Shown: positions 45,516-57,900 of the stretch, piece by piece
How positions within the stretch are numbered: the stretch's first letter is position 1
Layout of the letters: each line of letters opens with the position of its first letter
Assembly: GCF_937616625.2 (NCBI RefSeq)
Contig: NC_065571.1
Location: 17,424,501-17,488,500 of the forward strand
Direction of reading: 5' to 3'
DNA length: 64,000 nucleotides
Source: Mercurialis annua
Taxonomy: Eukaryota; Streptophyta; Magnoliopsida; Malpighiales; Euphorbiaceae
The notes under the pieces: model-generated
What the model was told of the DNA's origin: nothing
The model's database searches: none
What the model saw: the letters and a program-made list of their open reading frames with translations, nothing else
Program-made: the position numbers and the translations under genes

Positions 45516-46066
45516 TGATGCGAATACGTCGATTAAAATGACGGATAATGATTACAATTCGTCGGGTAACGAGTATCGACTTTCCGAAACAAGTTTTTCA
45601 GCATTTTCCGAGATAAAATCTTATTTTTTTCGTTTCTTTTTTAATTTTGGCTGTGGGCCGACGCCCCCAGTTGGCGTCGGCCCACATAGACGTCCCTCTG
45701 GGACGTCTCTCCTCAGGGACGTTTTTCCAGTTTGACGTCCCGTTTCCAGCGGGACGTCCTCTGTTGGCTTCAGCCCGGAGGACAGACGCCGGGCGGAGGC
45801 GTGCATTCTCCGGACTGACGCCAATAGGGGACGTCCGTCCGAAAAAAAATTAAAAACAAATTTAAAACGACTAAAACGACTAAAAAAATTTAAAATCAAA
45901 TACTTACGGCGGTTCCCGACCTACGTCTCGCCCGAAATCCGACATTTTAACCGTAAAATATTGTTTTCGTTTGATAGGTTTGAGATGATTTGTTTTTTTC
46001 TTTTAAATAGAGAAAGGGTAAAATAGTAAAATTAGGGGTGGTGCCTAGTAAAAAGGGGCGGTATTT
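45516..46066. mobile_element. deletion derivative of the PMD/transposase-OTU MULE family
   Basis: The right end on the minus strand reads CTGGATTACTAAATACCGCCCC, the diverged TIR of the 12989-27072 family. At 45538 on the plus strand is MTDNDYNSSGNEYRLSETSF, the transposase exon 1. At 45945 on the minus strand is MSDFGRDVGREPP followed by a GTAAGT donor, the PMD exon 1. Between them lies one GC-rich palindrome array, and everything else is gone. The left TIR is missing or unrecognisable, and the left boundary is approximate. Confidence 0.75.
45656..45842. repeat. GC-rich palindrome array of the deletion derivative
   Basis: Words such as GACGTCCC/GGGACGTC and GGCGTCGGCCCA occur in both orientations. 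Position and composition correspond to the intron-1 arrays of the full element, but the cores have diverged (no TCCGGA or TCTAGA series). Overlapping frames on both strands are by-products. Confidence 0.75.
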
Positions 46067-46633
46067 AGTAATCCAGATTTTAAACTGCCTAATGGGTTAT
46101 CAGGTTGATAGGGAATTAGTTATGTATGTGTGTGTTGATTCTGTTAATTAGCAAATTAATCACTTGTAATTCCTGTTTTTGTTTATTAAATAACAGAATT
46201 ACCTAACAAAACAAGTAATAAAAACAAAGATCAAATGAAACAAATGACTTAAGTTGCAATTCGCCCCATCAACCTATAAACAATGGTCAATTAATATATA
46301 AATTAACTTTACAGGCAAATCAGTCACAAATTTGATGATTACGGGCAATTAATCCCATTTTGACAATTTGTCCCTCAACTTTAAGCCAATTGTAGCAATT
46401 TTTCCTCTAAACTTGTAATCTAATTTGCCAAATAGGATTGATTATCCATAATCAGCAAGTTCGTGATAGATTTGCCCACAAAACTAATTTTTATTTCTAA
46501 TTGCCTATTGCTTACAAGTTGAGCGGGCAAATTACGAGTACGAAACAAATCATATCTGCTACTATCCATAGTCCCCAACAGTTCCCTGGTCTATAGTAAG
46601 CACGTCTGCAACGTAATCTGGAGCAAAAGCTTC
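46067..46633. other. AT-rich stretch, no gene seen
   Basis: It contains short related phrases on both strands near 46240-46530 (AATTTGCCAAATAGG, GGCAAATTACGAG). These suggest another decayed TIR element, too weak to delimit. Confidence 0.35.
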
Positions 46634-46921
46634 TCAAGTCAATCCTTCAAACTCAAGGGCATTTTCTACAAGCAAATGAGCAGCCTGATTAGCCTTGCGA
46701 GGGATATAACACAAGTAAACAGGCTTGAACCCTTCAGCTATAGATCTTATCTCGCTAATTACATCATAAATCTCATAAATGAAAGGTTCATGATCTCTAA
46801 TTGCTGAAACCACTTGCAGACAGTGTTGAGAAAATTGCTGCAAGTGCACAGTGTCAACTCGTAATATAAACTGTGAAGTCCAGATATCGTACCCACAAGG
46901 AAAGCAACTAAATACACCCAA
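46634..46921 (-). pseudogene. RNase H-like (RVT_3) fragment
   Basis: A 95-residue frame whose C-terminal part reads YIPRKANQAAHLLVENALE, the R..N..AHxLA signature of plant LINE-type or stand-alone RNase H domains. HLQQFSQHCLQVVSAI resembles the preceding helix. The DG..G start of the domain and the earlier catalytic residues are missing, so this is a remnant. It belongs to a different lineage from the LINE at 6007-12592, judging from sequence. Confidence 0.6.
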
Positions 46922-48229
46922 TTAAGATACTCAATTTGGATAGCCAAAAAGATAATTTGGTTGAAGTGATTTAAAATTAATAAAATTGAATTAAGCAGAT
47001 TTAATTTAGAATAAAATTAAGATTTGAATAAAAATGGGTTTAAACAATAATAAGGAAGATCAGGGATTATTAATTTTCTTTATGTCATAAATCTCATGGA
47101 ATATATGGATTATGTTATCAATTTATGGTTCAGGCTAGTCTAATGCATCTATAACTCTCTCTCTCTCAAGCAGCTACAGATAAAAATATACAAATAACCA
47201 ATTAATAGGCAAATTACTCACTCTCGTGTTATAAAATACCAAATCAAGCGATTAAATGATATTTATTAAGCAAACCTCAAGAACATGTATTCATTAACTC
47301 ACTCTCGTGTTATTAATTCATACGTTGTTGATTAACATATCTATTTTAATTAAGCTCTCTCAAGTCAGAATTAAAACATAGGACAGTGAATGTATTGGCC
47401 AAAAACATTCAAGCATTATGAGCATTAATCCACACATAATTTTAATAACAATCCAATATCCCAATATGATTAAATAAACATAAGTCCAATTAATAATCCC
47501 CGAAAATGGGTTTAGCTACTCATATCTAAAGGAAATTCAACAATAACATATATGGAATTCATGATTAACAAGAGCACAACGGTAATTGATCTCTCAATAA
47601 TGTCGTACCTTAACTCCGGAATTCCAATATGTTTTGTGTAATAATCCCAAACGATAGAGTAGAAATGATACTAAAATAGACTACCTCTAATGGCTTTGTC
47701 TATGATCTAAGATGTAAACTACAAAGATGATCCCAAAGATGTTTAAGATCCAAAAGATGTGTTTTCTCTACACAAATGCAAACTATTTATAGAGTTCCTA
47801 GGAGTGCAGATCAAGTCAAGAATCTGTATTCTCTTCATGGAATTTGAGTGATGATCAAGCTTTGGATCTCTTCTTTCCATGTAGAGCGGAGTAGGGAGCA
47901 AGTTCTTCCATAACCGTCTTGAGTGAATCATGGTTCACTTATCTCATTTCCAAAGATAGCTTGATTAAATCTCATCTTGATACATACTTTGAGTGCAAGC
48001 CAATGAAGATATCTTTGAGTGTGAACCCAATATATGTTTCTTATGGAAGGTGTATGAGTGTATCGGCCAAGAATCCCCAAGCGATTTCCCAAAAATCGAA
48101 GTTGTACTCTGAGACCAGAAGTCAGCCGGCCCTTGGCCGGCTCATAGTCGTGGGCCGGCTGAAGGCCGGCTGAGCTGCTGCTTGTAGCTCATTTCTACTT
48201 ACTGACATCTCCAAAATGACATCTCCAAA
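46922..48229. other. AT-rich flank, then GGCCGGC palindromes before the gag frame
   Basis: No gene. A TC-rich microsatellite lies near 47155-47170. At 48120-48175 there is a palindromic block (CAGCCGGCCCTTGGCCGGCT and GGCCGGCTGAAGGCCGGCT) comparable to those in the LTRs of this window. It may belong to the LTR or leader of the gag-bearing element that follows. I could not find its LTR boundary. Confidence 0.4.
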
Positions 48230-49206
48230 ATGACGCACTACGATATCAAGAACCAGGCCGCCACTCAAGCCGAGACAAGACAATCTGCTCCAGAGTTTGA
48301 GCCGACCACAGAGGAAAGGAATCAGAACATCATCCCTCTCAGCGCTCGATTGGGTACCCAGACAGCATCTGGGATGCCAAACATCAGCCAATTGCTAGCC
48401 GGAACCAGGACATGGAAGCAACTAGAACATGAAATTGTACCCCGAATGGGGCGAGAGACGAGGAAGCAACCCTGCATTTCAGAATTACTCGAGAAGAGGG
48501 CCAAAAGGAAGAAGTGTGAAGAAGGGTCTGCAGGATCAAATGGAGAAGCAGATGAAAGAGATCAAGCATCCCCCAAGACCTACAAAGATTTCGAAGAGGA
48601 GGAGTACGTACCTTCTTTCAAATTGAGAAAACAACCCGCCTCTGTTTTCAGAAGACTGATAGAACCACTTCCGTTAGAAGAGTTTTGCGAAGAGACCAGA
48701 TACTCCATAGAGCATTATAGAAGCTTGGAGCCGCTGCACGGGCCACCGAAGGGAACGCCGTCAAACGAGAGGAGTTAGAAAGTCTAAAAGCTAACATGGT
48801 TGCTGAATTGAGGACCGAGATGAAAGCCTTCAAGCGTGAGATAAGAAATGAAGTCACAGCCATGTTCGAAAATGTGAACAAACAGCTTGCTGTTCCAAGA
48901 CCGCCCATGGAAGAATTGTACAACGCCCAAAAAAGGATCAAAAAAGGGCTAAGCACGCAAGGTGCTCTTAACAGGAGGTTCTCCAAGTTTGAGGAACCCC
49001 TATCTGTCATATTTGAAGAATTGAGAGCTCTGAACCTGATAGAGTCAGTAACAGCGAGGACGATACCTGATCCAAGTAGGCCAAGCTATGTCGCCGATGC
49101 ATACTGCCAGCTACACCAAATTAGAGGACATCACACAGATCATTGCATCACTCTCCAGCATAAGATTCAAGACTTGATTGACAGTGGGATCATCTCAGAG
49201 CATTGA
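48230..49206 (+). pseudogene. gag-like gene of a Tat/Ogre-type retroelement (frameshifted)
   Basis: Two frames cover one protein: 48230-48778, then, one frame over, from about 48725 to 49206. The switch lies near 48700-48725, where IEHYRSLEP gives way to KLGAAARATEGNAVKREELESL in the other frame. The second part has a probable coiled coil (VAELRTEMKAFKREIRNEV) and ends with CQLHQIRGHHTDHCITLQ and IQDLIDSG. That resembles the metal-binding C-x-x-H...H-x-x-x-C end of gag in the Tat lineage. No protease, reverse transcriptase or integrase follows, so the element is gag-only here, like the TR-GAG non-autonomous elements. Confidence 0.6.
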
Positions 49207-50940
49207 AGAGACAAGAAGCAATGGCACCGCCCGTGCTTGGGGCATTCTTGGAGATATGTTCTCCTTGACTATCTTTTCCGTTTTCAAGTTTTTTTATTTC
49301 AATTTTCCAGTACTTGAACAATTATGAACAATCTGCTTTATTTATTTTTCATTAAAAATCCAGAGTCTATGATGAAATATATTTTGCTCATTTATGTGAT
49401 GTCTTGCCTAATGGACATGTTATTTTTAATAGCCATATATGCATGCAATAATTAGATTGATCTATGTCGTTAGCTCATTTAATAACGGGTACAAAGAAGC
49501 GAATAACTTCTAGAGATAATTCTGTCGCAAGAGACTTTACTCCTGAATCATGAGAAAAACCGGATAGCTATCTTAAAGGGATAGCGGCTTGCGGGGTAAT
49601 ACCCACAAGAGATATCTCACAAGTCTCTTGGCATAAAAAGATTTGGCCACAAACCGGAAGGCTTACGCGACTCTAAGGCGTCCAGCAGTAGAGGCACACG
49701 TTAGAACGGACGTCTAGCCCGGATAGGAATCACCACCAACAAAGAAGTCCACCACCAAGCAGCAGCCCACCTATCTACGAGAGCAGGACGATCTAAAGAG
49801 TGGAAGAAGGAGTCAGCTACAAGACCTCCTCCGGACGTCTGCGAGCCGCATAAAGACGCTCATAAAAAATAGTCAAATCCAGAAAATCCGCAAGGACAAA
49901 TTGATAACAGGGGTAAACCACTTGAAACAGAAAGTATCACAATTGTACCGGTTGTTCAATGAGTTAACAATATAGATCTCTTATCAAGCATGCATACTAT
50001 AATTATTGACCAGCGCATGTACCTAGAAAGGATAGACAAACGACCGTAAACTCTAAAGCACAATCTTTGAGACGATGGAAAATAATGAAATGATAATAAT
50101 AATCAGATACATTTCCCAGTAGCACCATATAATCGTTGAAATGCGCATATACTGTCAAAACGGAAACCAAACGAATCCTACAAGGCTAAGCCTCATATGC
50201 AAAGCAGATGAATAGAGTAGCCGGACTCTTTGCTGGAACATCCAATCTCCCCTATAAAAAAAAATACTCCAATGAGGGGACAAATCAGAGTCCGGAATGG
50301 AAGGTTAACAAGAAAACATAACCAATCTTCGCAAAGCTCAGAGATTTACAGTGCAGAATCTGGGGGCATCAAGACCACCATGGGATCTCACGAGACGACG
50401 AGTTCCAGAGAATCAGAACATGACAATATGGTTTTCAGTCATCCAGAACAACCAGATTGAGCATTATAGAGTTCAAAAGCGGAAAAGGCCTCAGCTATTC
50501 GGAACAGCCGAGCGGAACATCGGAAATTGTAAACCACTCGAACAATATGGTCTTTCAATATGTTTTTCCAGAAGCGCTGTTAATAGTTGAATGCGCATTA
50601 CAGATCGATCTGTCCAAAGCCAGACTGCAGGAGCCAGATTGAGCAAAGCGAGAGGAAGATTCTTCATTGAACCATCCAGTTCCCCATCAAAAAACTGAAT
50701 GCTTCAATGAGGGGGAAATACAGAGTATACAATAGACAAACTCAGAAAATGAAAAATGGGGCCAATTTTCGCAAATTTGAACTCCCGTCAAGGCCCAGAA
50801 TACCGAGTCCGGAATGGACAAAGATATAAAAATGAAAAATAGGGCCAGTTTTCGCAAATTTGGACACCCCGAAAAGGCTCATAAATCTCCATAATCAAAA
50901 TGTACTAGAAACTTGATGGGCAACAAACCTCCACTTCAAA
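49207..50940 (+). other. non-coding part of the gag-only element
   Basis: No convincing gene. A unit of about 450 bases appears twice: CATCCAATCTCCCC / ACTCCAATGAGGGG near 50240 and CATCCAGTTCCCC / CTTCAATGAGGGGG near 50680, each followed by related text. The purine-rich AATGAGGGGGAAA resembles a polypurine tract. The frames at 50230-50642 are short and overlapping. Confidence 0.4.
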
Positions 50941-51500
50941 AGAACCTAGATAGTAGGGGCATCAAACTCCTTCATTAACAGACAGCAAGGGCATAAGACT
51001 TCTTCAGCAGGACAATCAAGGGGCCGAAGACTTCCTTAGCCAAGACAACTGAGGGCAAAAGACTTCCTCACCTAGACAACAGGGGGTAGAAATATTCCTC
51101 GCCAGACAGCAGGGGGCAAAAGACTTCCTCACCTAGACAGCAGGGGGTAGAAATATTCCTCACCAGACAGTAGGGGGCAAAAGACTTCATCACCTAGACA
51201 GCAGAGGCAGAAATATTCCTCAGCCAGACAGCAGGGGGCAAATGACTTCCTCACCCAGACAGCAGGGGGCAGAAAACTTCCTCACCTAGACATCAGGGGG
51301 TAGAAATATTCCTCGCCAGACAGCAGGGGGCAAAAGACTTCATCACCTAGACAGCAGGGGGCAAAAATATTCCTCAGCCAGACAGTAGGGGGGCAAAAGA
51401 CTTCCTCACACAGACAGCAGGGGGCAGAAAACTTCCTCGGCCAAACAGCATGGGGCAGAAGACTTCCTTAAGACAGATAACAACAGAGGGCAGAAGAACT
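50941..51500 (+). repeat. tandem repeats, about 30-bp units (CAGGGGGCAAAAGACTTCCTC type)
   Basis: At least a dozen imperfect units alternate between AAAGACTTCCTCACCTAGACAG and AAATATTCCTCGCCAGACAG, joined by CAGGGGGCA or CAGGGGGTAG. The alternation gives a higher-order period of about 60 bases. Spacers are not unique, so this is not a CRISPR-like array. Confidence 0.8.
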
Positions 51501-52042
51501 CTTCACCATCCAGATTTGGAGACTTAAGGTCCCCACCACTCTACAAGTACAGCAGAACAGGGACCATGCTGCCACAATCCAGAGATGGAAATCTGGATAG
51601 TAAAGGGACCATCAGAATCCCCACAACAGGCTTCCGGCCTCTTACAGAATCAAGCACAAGCCTCCAACCTCCTATAAAATCAGCGTATGCCTAGAAACTC
51701 CACAAGCAAGATAAGCCTCAAAAACCACATGCAACATGCCTCTACTACACGGAGAAGGAAATCCGGATGACAACAAACGTCAGAGTCCTCTTAATAGGCC
51801 TCTCGCAGAGTCAGAATAGCCATGCCATTGATATCCTGAGACGAACTCCCAGATGACAGGGGGCACCAAATCCCTCATCCTAGATAGTAGGAGGATTAAC
51901 CACATTACTCCAAAAAGATCCTCAAGAACCACAGGTTACAAGCCTTTACAACTCGGGATATGCGTCTGCCATTACTATCCCGGGGTGGAAAACCCGGATA
52001 GCCAGGGGCATCAAAACCCTCGTCACAGGTGTCAGACCTTCT
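51501..52042. other. repeat-derived tail of the gag-only element, left of the nested LARD
   Basis: Dispersed GGGACCAT, CCTCTACTAC and CCGGATAG words continue the style of the tandem arrays. The same style resumes at 61813, showing that this sequence was interrupted by the 52048-61807 element. Confidence 0.5.
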
Positions 52043-52047
52043 ACTCA
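52043..52047. repeat. LARD target-site duplication, left copy
   Basis: ACTCA, identical to 61808-61812 directly after the other LTR. Five bases is the usual duplication for Ty3/gypsy elements. Confidence 0.9.
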
Positions 52048-54954
52048 TGTCACGACCCAAATTATTGAGCCGAGACCGGCGCTAGGGAATGGGAGTGGTT
52101 GCTCCGAAACCCGTAGCAAGCCTAAAACCGTTATAAATTTTTCGCGATTAAAACATATTACTATATACAATACGTTTTCAGAAATCTTCTTTAAATAATA
52201 TAATTCAATTATTAAAACATCGTATTTCTTTTCTGAAAACATTCGCGAACAAATTCTTAGAAACCAGGGTCTTACCGAGCGATATCTCATATCCAGCACC
52301 GCCCTGTTTCTGATCACAAACATAACCAATTCCTCTTAAGGCAATTGGTACACAATTCAAACGGATAAAACGCCATCTTTATAAACAACTTACTTATATA
52401 ATTATATCAGAGTTTACTTTTCAAATACCGTTTGAAATTAAATCATACACCTTATACTGACACTTACTGACTACTGCAGCTCTATAAAAACTCGCACTTT
52501 GTGTAAGCCAAAAAGGCTGCCGACACAAAGGAGATGGTCTGTCTGATCCGACTCCGGTCACCTGAAGGGAAACACTGTGAGGGGGTCAGTATTTTGGAAA
52601 ATACTGAGTGAGCTTGCAAGTTACTAACAGTATTAATATAAAAATATAACATCGCATCTTAAGAAAACAATAATATAAAATATATAAACAGGTATTTGAT
52701 CCGTACGAAACTAATATCCTAGCATGCGACACAACTCTCGAATAATCATATATCATTTAATTCAATCGTAAATATCATTTGCGAGTCCAACTCGCTGGTG
52801 GCCCAGCCACTAGATACGGGGACTTCCAGGCTACACCGTAGCCGAGTTCACTCTGCGTATCGAAATCATAACCCAATCATAAATTTCATATTCATCAACA
52901 GCTCCCGGCTGTGTCAAGTCAATTCATCACTCATATGCAAACATACTAGACTGACTCAATACTGGTGATCACACAGCCTATTAACACCCAATAGGTAGCT
53001 AGTTTCTTCGGATCGCATACTAGTTCTCGTATATAGAAATTAAGTAAACATATAACATTGCAATCAATTATATATAATGCGATGCGTGTAAACGGTATAT
53101 ATATTTCTATAAAATAACTTTAATTATAATACACGAAAGTAAAGTGCAACTCACAGTGACCGCTATCCAAAACCGTATTATTATAATCCCGCAAACGTAA
53201 GCTCCATGTGTCGTTCTCGTAGCTATTCCAGCTCGTTAACCTGATAGCTCGTCGGTACGTCACTCACCTATTCACGTTACTCGTACGTTTAATTCATAAA
53301 CGTAAACTGAATACTAAAATCCTAAGTTATAAACTTAGGTTAACATGATCTTATTCTAATTATGTCTTTTAACTTTGACCGTGTTCTAATACTTAGTCGA
53401 GATATTTGTTTTATCTCTTGTTAATCGATTTCTAATCATATGTTTCATATATCTCGATATCCTAATCGAACACGTCATGTTCGACATCCAAATTTCTCGT
53501 TTTTGGGGCTCATGTTTCCTTTTCAATGTCCGACATTCTTAAAGTCAGAAGACGGGGTCATAGCGGGGCGAAAAATAACCTTTAGGTACTTCGAATAAGT
53601 TGTGCGCCCGCATAGCCTTAATGCGCGTCGGCGCAAGATAGTTGCGCGCCCGCGCAAAGTGATTGCGCGCCCGCGCAAGATTGTTACGCGCCCGCGTAAC
53701 ATGCTTACGCGCCCGCGTAACATGCTTACGCGCCCGCGTAACATGCTTACGCGCCCGCGTAACATGCTTACGCGCCCGCGTAACATGCTTACGCGCCCGC
53801 GTAACATGCTTACGCGCCCGCGTAAGATGGTTACGCCCCCGCGTAACATTTGTTACGCGCCCGCGTAACATAGTTACGCGCCCGCGTAACTTGCTTACGC
53901 GCCCGCGTAACTTGCTTACGCGCCCGCGTAACTTGCTTACGCGCCCGCGTAACATAGTTACGCAGCCGCGTAGCTCCACGACTCGTTTTCGGACTATTCC
54001 GACGTGCTTAAACTCGATTCCGTCATGCTCCTATTTCATTTTCACATAAACTCAACTCCAAATTCATCAAAACGACACTAGAAACGCGATTACGATTCGT
54101 TCGATTCGTTTAAAATAGAAACAGCCCTTATTCTCAATTTCAGCAACAAAAACGTCGAGGTTACCTTAATTTGAAGCTCGAAGATGATAGAGGATCGAAT
54201 TATGAACGAATCGATATAAAGAACGCTCGATTTGGACGAGAAACGGCGAAACGGCGACGGATCGTAATCGATCGTCGAAAGCTTCTGTAACCTTTCGTTT
54301 CTCCTTCTGATCCTTTCCATTCCTTATGCGTAAGGAAATGTAACATATAAGTTGGCAAATGTTCCATTTTGATCCTTCATTTCCTTAACTTAAACCAATT
54401 CTCTTTCAAACTTTCTAATTTAATCAAACGGTTAACTATTCACTTTAACTCAATTACTTACGTATTATTTATATCTAAATAAATAATACTAACTCAATAT
54501 TATTATTTTCCGTCAATAATCTTTTAATTGCTATTCTCGAGACTTAATTGGCTAATTTACACTTTAGCCCATAAACTTCTCAAAAGTTGCAATTTAGCCC
54601 AAAACGCATCCGCGTCCAAATTTTAAAAGGTCTCCGATTGACCCGAAACTTTTACCACATATACTATAAATCATTTCGCGGACCTTGGCGAAATAATTTT
54701 CACTTCGGAATTTATATGGCTAAATTACCATTTTAGTCCCTGTACTTTATTTTGCGACTTTCTTAACATTTTTCTTTTCAATTCCAATTCTGTCTTCAGA
54801 ATTGAAATATATTATTAAATTCCTCGCATATAATCCTTTCCAAAACCGACCTACTAAAACTTATTTATCGGAAAACTTTCCGATTTTGCCACTGTGGCAA
54901 ATCCAGACTGGACACGTGGTCCAATTAAATAATTTAATATTTTGGGGTATTACA
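52048..54954 (-). repeat. 3' LTR of the LARD-like element (2907 bp)
   Basis: Bounded by TG..CA. Differs from the 5' LTR mainly in palindrome copy number and in retaining about 58 bases near 54820-54880 that the 5' LTR lacks. Short frames inside (for example 52045-52329 and 54090-54320) are not genes. Confidence 0.92.
53630..53970. repeat. array of 16-bp palindrome TTACGCGCCCGCGTAA in the 3' LTR
   Basis: By eye, 12 perfect copies plus two damaged ones, at a spacing of 21-22 bases with linkers CATGC, CTTGC, CATAG or GATGG. Two related GCGCGCCCGCGC words precede them. Each word is a perfect inverted repeat apart from its CC centre. Long frames in several phases through this array are repeat by-products. 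Confidence 0.93.
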
Positions 54955-54970
54955 TTCTTCCCCCCTTATA
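54955..54970 (-). other. polypurine tract
   Basis: On the minus strand TATAAGGGGGGAAGAA directly precedes the TG of the 3' LTR, the expected plus-strand primer site. Confidence 0.88.
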
Positions 54971-57900
54971 AAAATTCGTCCTCGAATTTTCATATAACTC
55001 CTTGACTTAACCTAAACCCTTAACCTTTTGAATTCCATTCATCACTCCATTTCTGTACTCCTTACAGATTAATGTTAATCGTCATTGACGATCTTTCATA
55101 TCGTCTCTGTCTTTCATATTGTTTTTAGCCATTTCTTATGTACTATAACTTTTTACCTTTGATTGCTTCTCTTAATTTTACAACACAATTGTTGTGTTTG
55201 TCCTTTGTTTGACATTCAATACTATGAGCTTTTATCTTTGTAATTGAATTTTCAGTTTAATACTGATATTCAATACTTGTTTGTTCTAGTAATGTCTGAT
55301 TACTAGTAACGATAATCTCCACCCTTAAGATTACTCATTCGTAATCGAATGATGTAGATGATCCATTAGTTCGTACTCTTAGATTCTTTTGCTTTGTTTG
55401 ATCGTGGTTACGACTTGATCTTGATCTCTAAGTCTTCTTTCTATAACGATGTTAATCGTACCCACATGCATTTTCGTTCTCGATCCTTTTCTTTTTGTCC
55501 AACATATTTAATCCTATCATCGTTCCTTGTTGAGTGATGTGGACACTCAAACAACTCGTGCTTCACTACTTACGTAGTCTCTGTTGCCGTCGTCTGATTG
55601 TTATTTGTTGTCGTGCTAAAAGCTTATTCCACTATCTGTTATCCTCTTTTGTCTCATTACTTCATTTCGCGTAGGAAGATTCTTTCGCTAACGTCACTTA
55701 TCATGGTTATCCATGAGGTAAATCCTCAGGATGTATCCTTATGAGGTCTTCACTTTTCTTGTAGGGCTTACTTAACCTTCTTCTTGCGTCTTAATATCTC
55801 GTATACCTCTATATTCGTTTGTATATCCATTGGTCTATTTCCTTTTCTTAAGCGTGACGTACTATTCTTTGAAGCTTCCTATCTTCTCTTACTTCACATC
55901 GATCTGTTTTATCTTTCATCCTTTATAATCTTGGATAACTGTCTTTGTTATCCTATCCTTTACTCCCCTTTACGATCACTGTTATTGTTAGTCTCACCTT
56001 ATTTTTCTTTATACCAGATTTCATACTAGAGGGACAACAATTGTTGCCGCGTTGGAGTTTTACTCCCGATTTATTCGATGTATCTTGTTTACCTATTTCC
56101 AGTGAGGATCCTTGATTCTTTCAACTTTTGTTGTCATGTATTGCCTTTAACAGTGTCGTCACTATTACCTTCGTCACTTATCGCGTATATCTCTCACTAA
56201 TCTTTCAATTAGTTGATCCTTCCTTCTTTTAGTGAGTATGTCACTATCCGCTTCATGGTAGTCCATCTTTTGAAATTTAAATGTTGACCTTAGTATTAGC
56301 CCTTAGGTTATATTTACCCTTAACTTCTTATTACTTTTTCATTTCATTTACCTATGTTCTTCCTTCTTTCGTCGTCTTCTTAACATTGATCGTCTTACGA
56401 CCTTTAAGGATGCTTTTAGCATTCATCTTTACGATTCACTATTCTCTTCCATTCTTCTTTTCTAATATCGTATCTTAGTTTGACTCTTAATTTCCAAACT
56501 ATTTCTCTTTTCCATAGCATGGTGTGAGGTTTATTCCTTATTATCTATAGTCTTGTTATTTTCACTCGTTACTTCACTCTTCTACCTATAACGTAGGTAT
56601 ATTCCTTCATGTCTCTTCCTTGACTTCTTGTTCCTAATCAACCAATAGGATTTATAGTCTTAATGCTATAACCCTATGGTACCTTCCTTGTATTCCATAT
56701 TCATGTTCTTATCATACGCCTCGATTGTCTTTTATTGCATTCTTGTTATTCTTCTTCATTATACCTTGTATCTCTTGTATTCTTGTTTTAACATCTTTAA
56801 CCTCAACTATCAATAGAGGATCGTGATCTATTCCGTTCAACTTACTTGATATGTTACGCTCTCGACCACTCGCATATCCACTTATTGTACTTTTACTGAC
56901 AGCTTAACTGTCAGTGGACCCAATCCTATGTCTCTGTCCTCTTTATCCTTCTTTGTTTCTATGTGTCTGCGACTACATAGAATTCCATTTCTCTAATCTC
57001 CTTGTCAACTTTCCACGTAACTTTTCTCTTTTCTTTTCCTCGATCACTCTTATCGAGTTCCTTGTGACATACGTTAGTTATCCGTACTTTCTTAATACTT
57101 ATTACCTTAACTGGTCTCTTATTATCCATGACATGCGTTTAAATCCTCATATCTTATTATACATACCTCATTCTTCCTCCCACATGGATACTTTCTTGTA
57201 GATATCTTACTTCTACCTCTTGTCTCATATTTCGATTTATCTGATGTTACTTTCTTTAGTGTAGCTCAGTTCTGACATTAAGTCTCCTCTTCACATCCTT
57301 TCACGCATCTCAATGCATGAAGTTTCATCTATGTGTCAAACACGTTCGATGCTATATATTGCATCCTAACCATTCAGGGACTACTATTAATCCTTCACAT
57401 CGATCGCACCATGTACTCTACTCCTTATTAGTCGAACTTAAAACTTAAGATCCCGTGCTTCGCACACATCATTCACACTTATACTTGTCCTAATCTTTTC
57501 ATCCATTTTATAATCGTAACTTTGTGGTGGAAGTTCCAACTCCTAATTCACTTATTGCAACTCTTGTCGTTTACCTCTTGATCTTTCTTATCATGCTTCT
57601 CAAATCACTACATTCTATGAGAACTTGATGTTAGCTATACTTAATTGATCCAATTCCATGCTCCGTACTTTATATCCTTATCACTTGTCTACTTGGCTCG
57701 TCACTTTATCGACATATATCCATTATCGATATTCTTATGAAATCTACTTCACGTTCTCGGTTTGTCGATCGTAATGGTTAACACTTAGGTCACCGTCTTA
57801 GGGACATCGTGTTCCAGTGACAACTTGATCCAACGGTCCAATCAGAAGTTATCACAGTTTTACTAACCTTTATGATTCGTTAATCATATCTACAGCTTAT

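Noticed and set aside
45508..46074. ATTTTAAA on both sides of the MULE derivative as a target duplication
   Set aside because: The left copy is not adjacent to any TIR and the word is common in AT-rich DNA, so it could be chance.
50941..51500. Regularly spaced repeats that look CRISPR-like
   Set aside because: The intervals are themselves related and of uneven length, and the context is a plant retroelement. They are ordinary tandem repeats.
53523..54049. Long frames with MLRGRVS or RPRNMLT repeats on both strands (also 60497-60960)
   Set aside because: They are translations of the 21-22 bp palindrome array in the LTRs. The same pattern appears in several frames.
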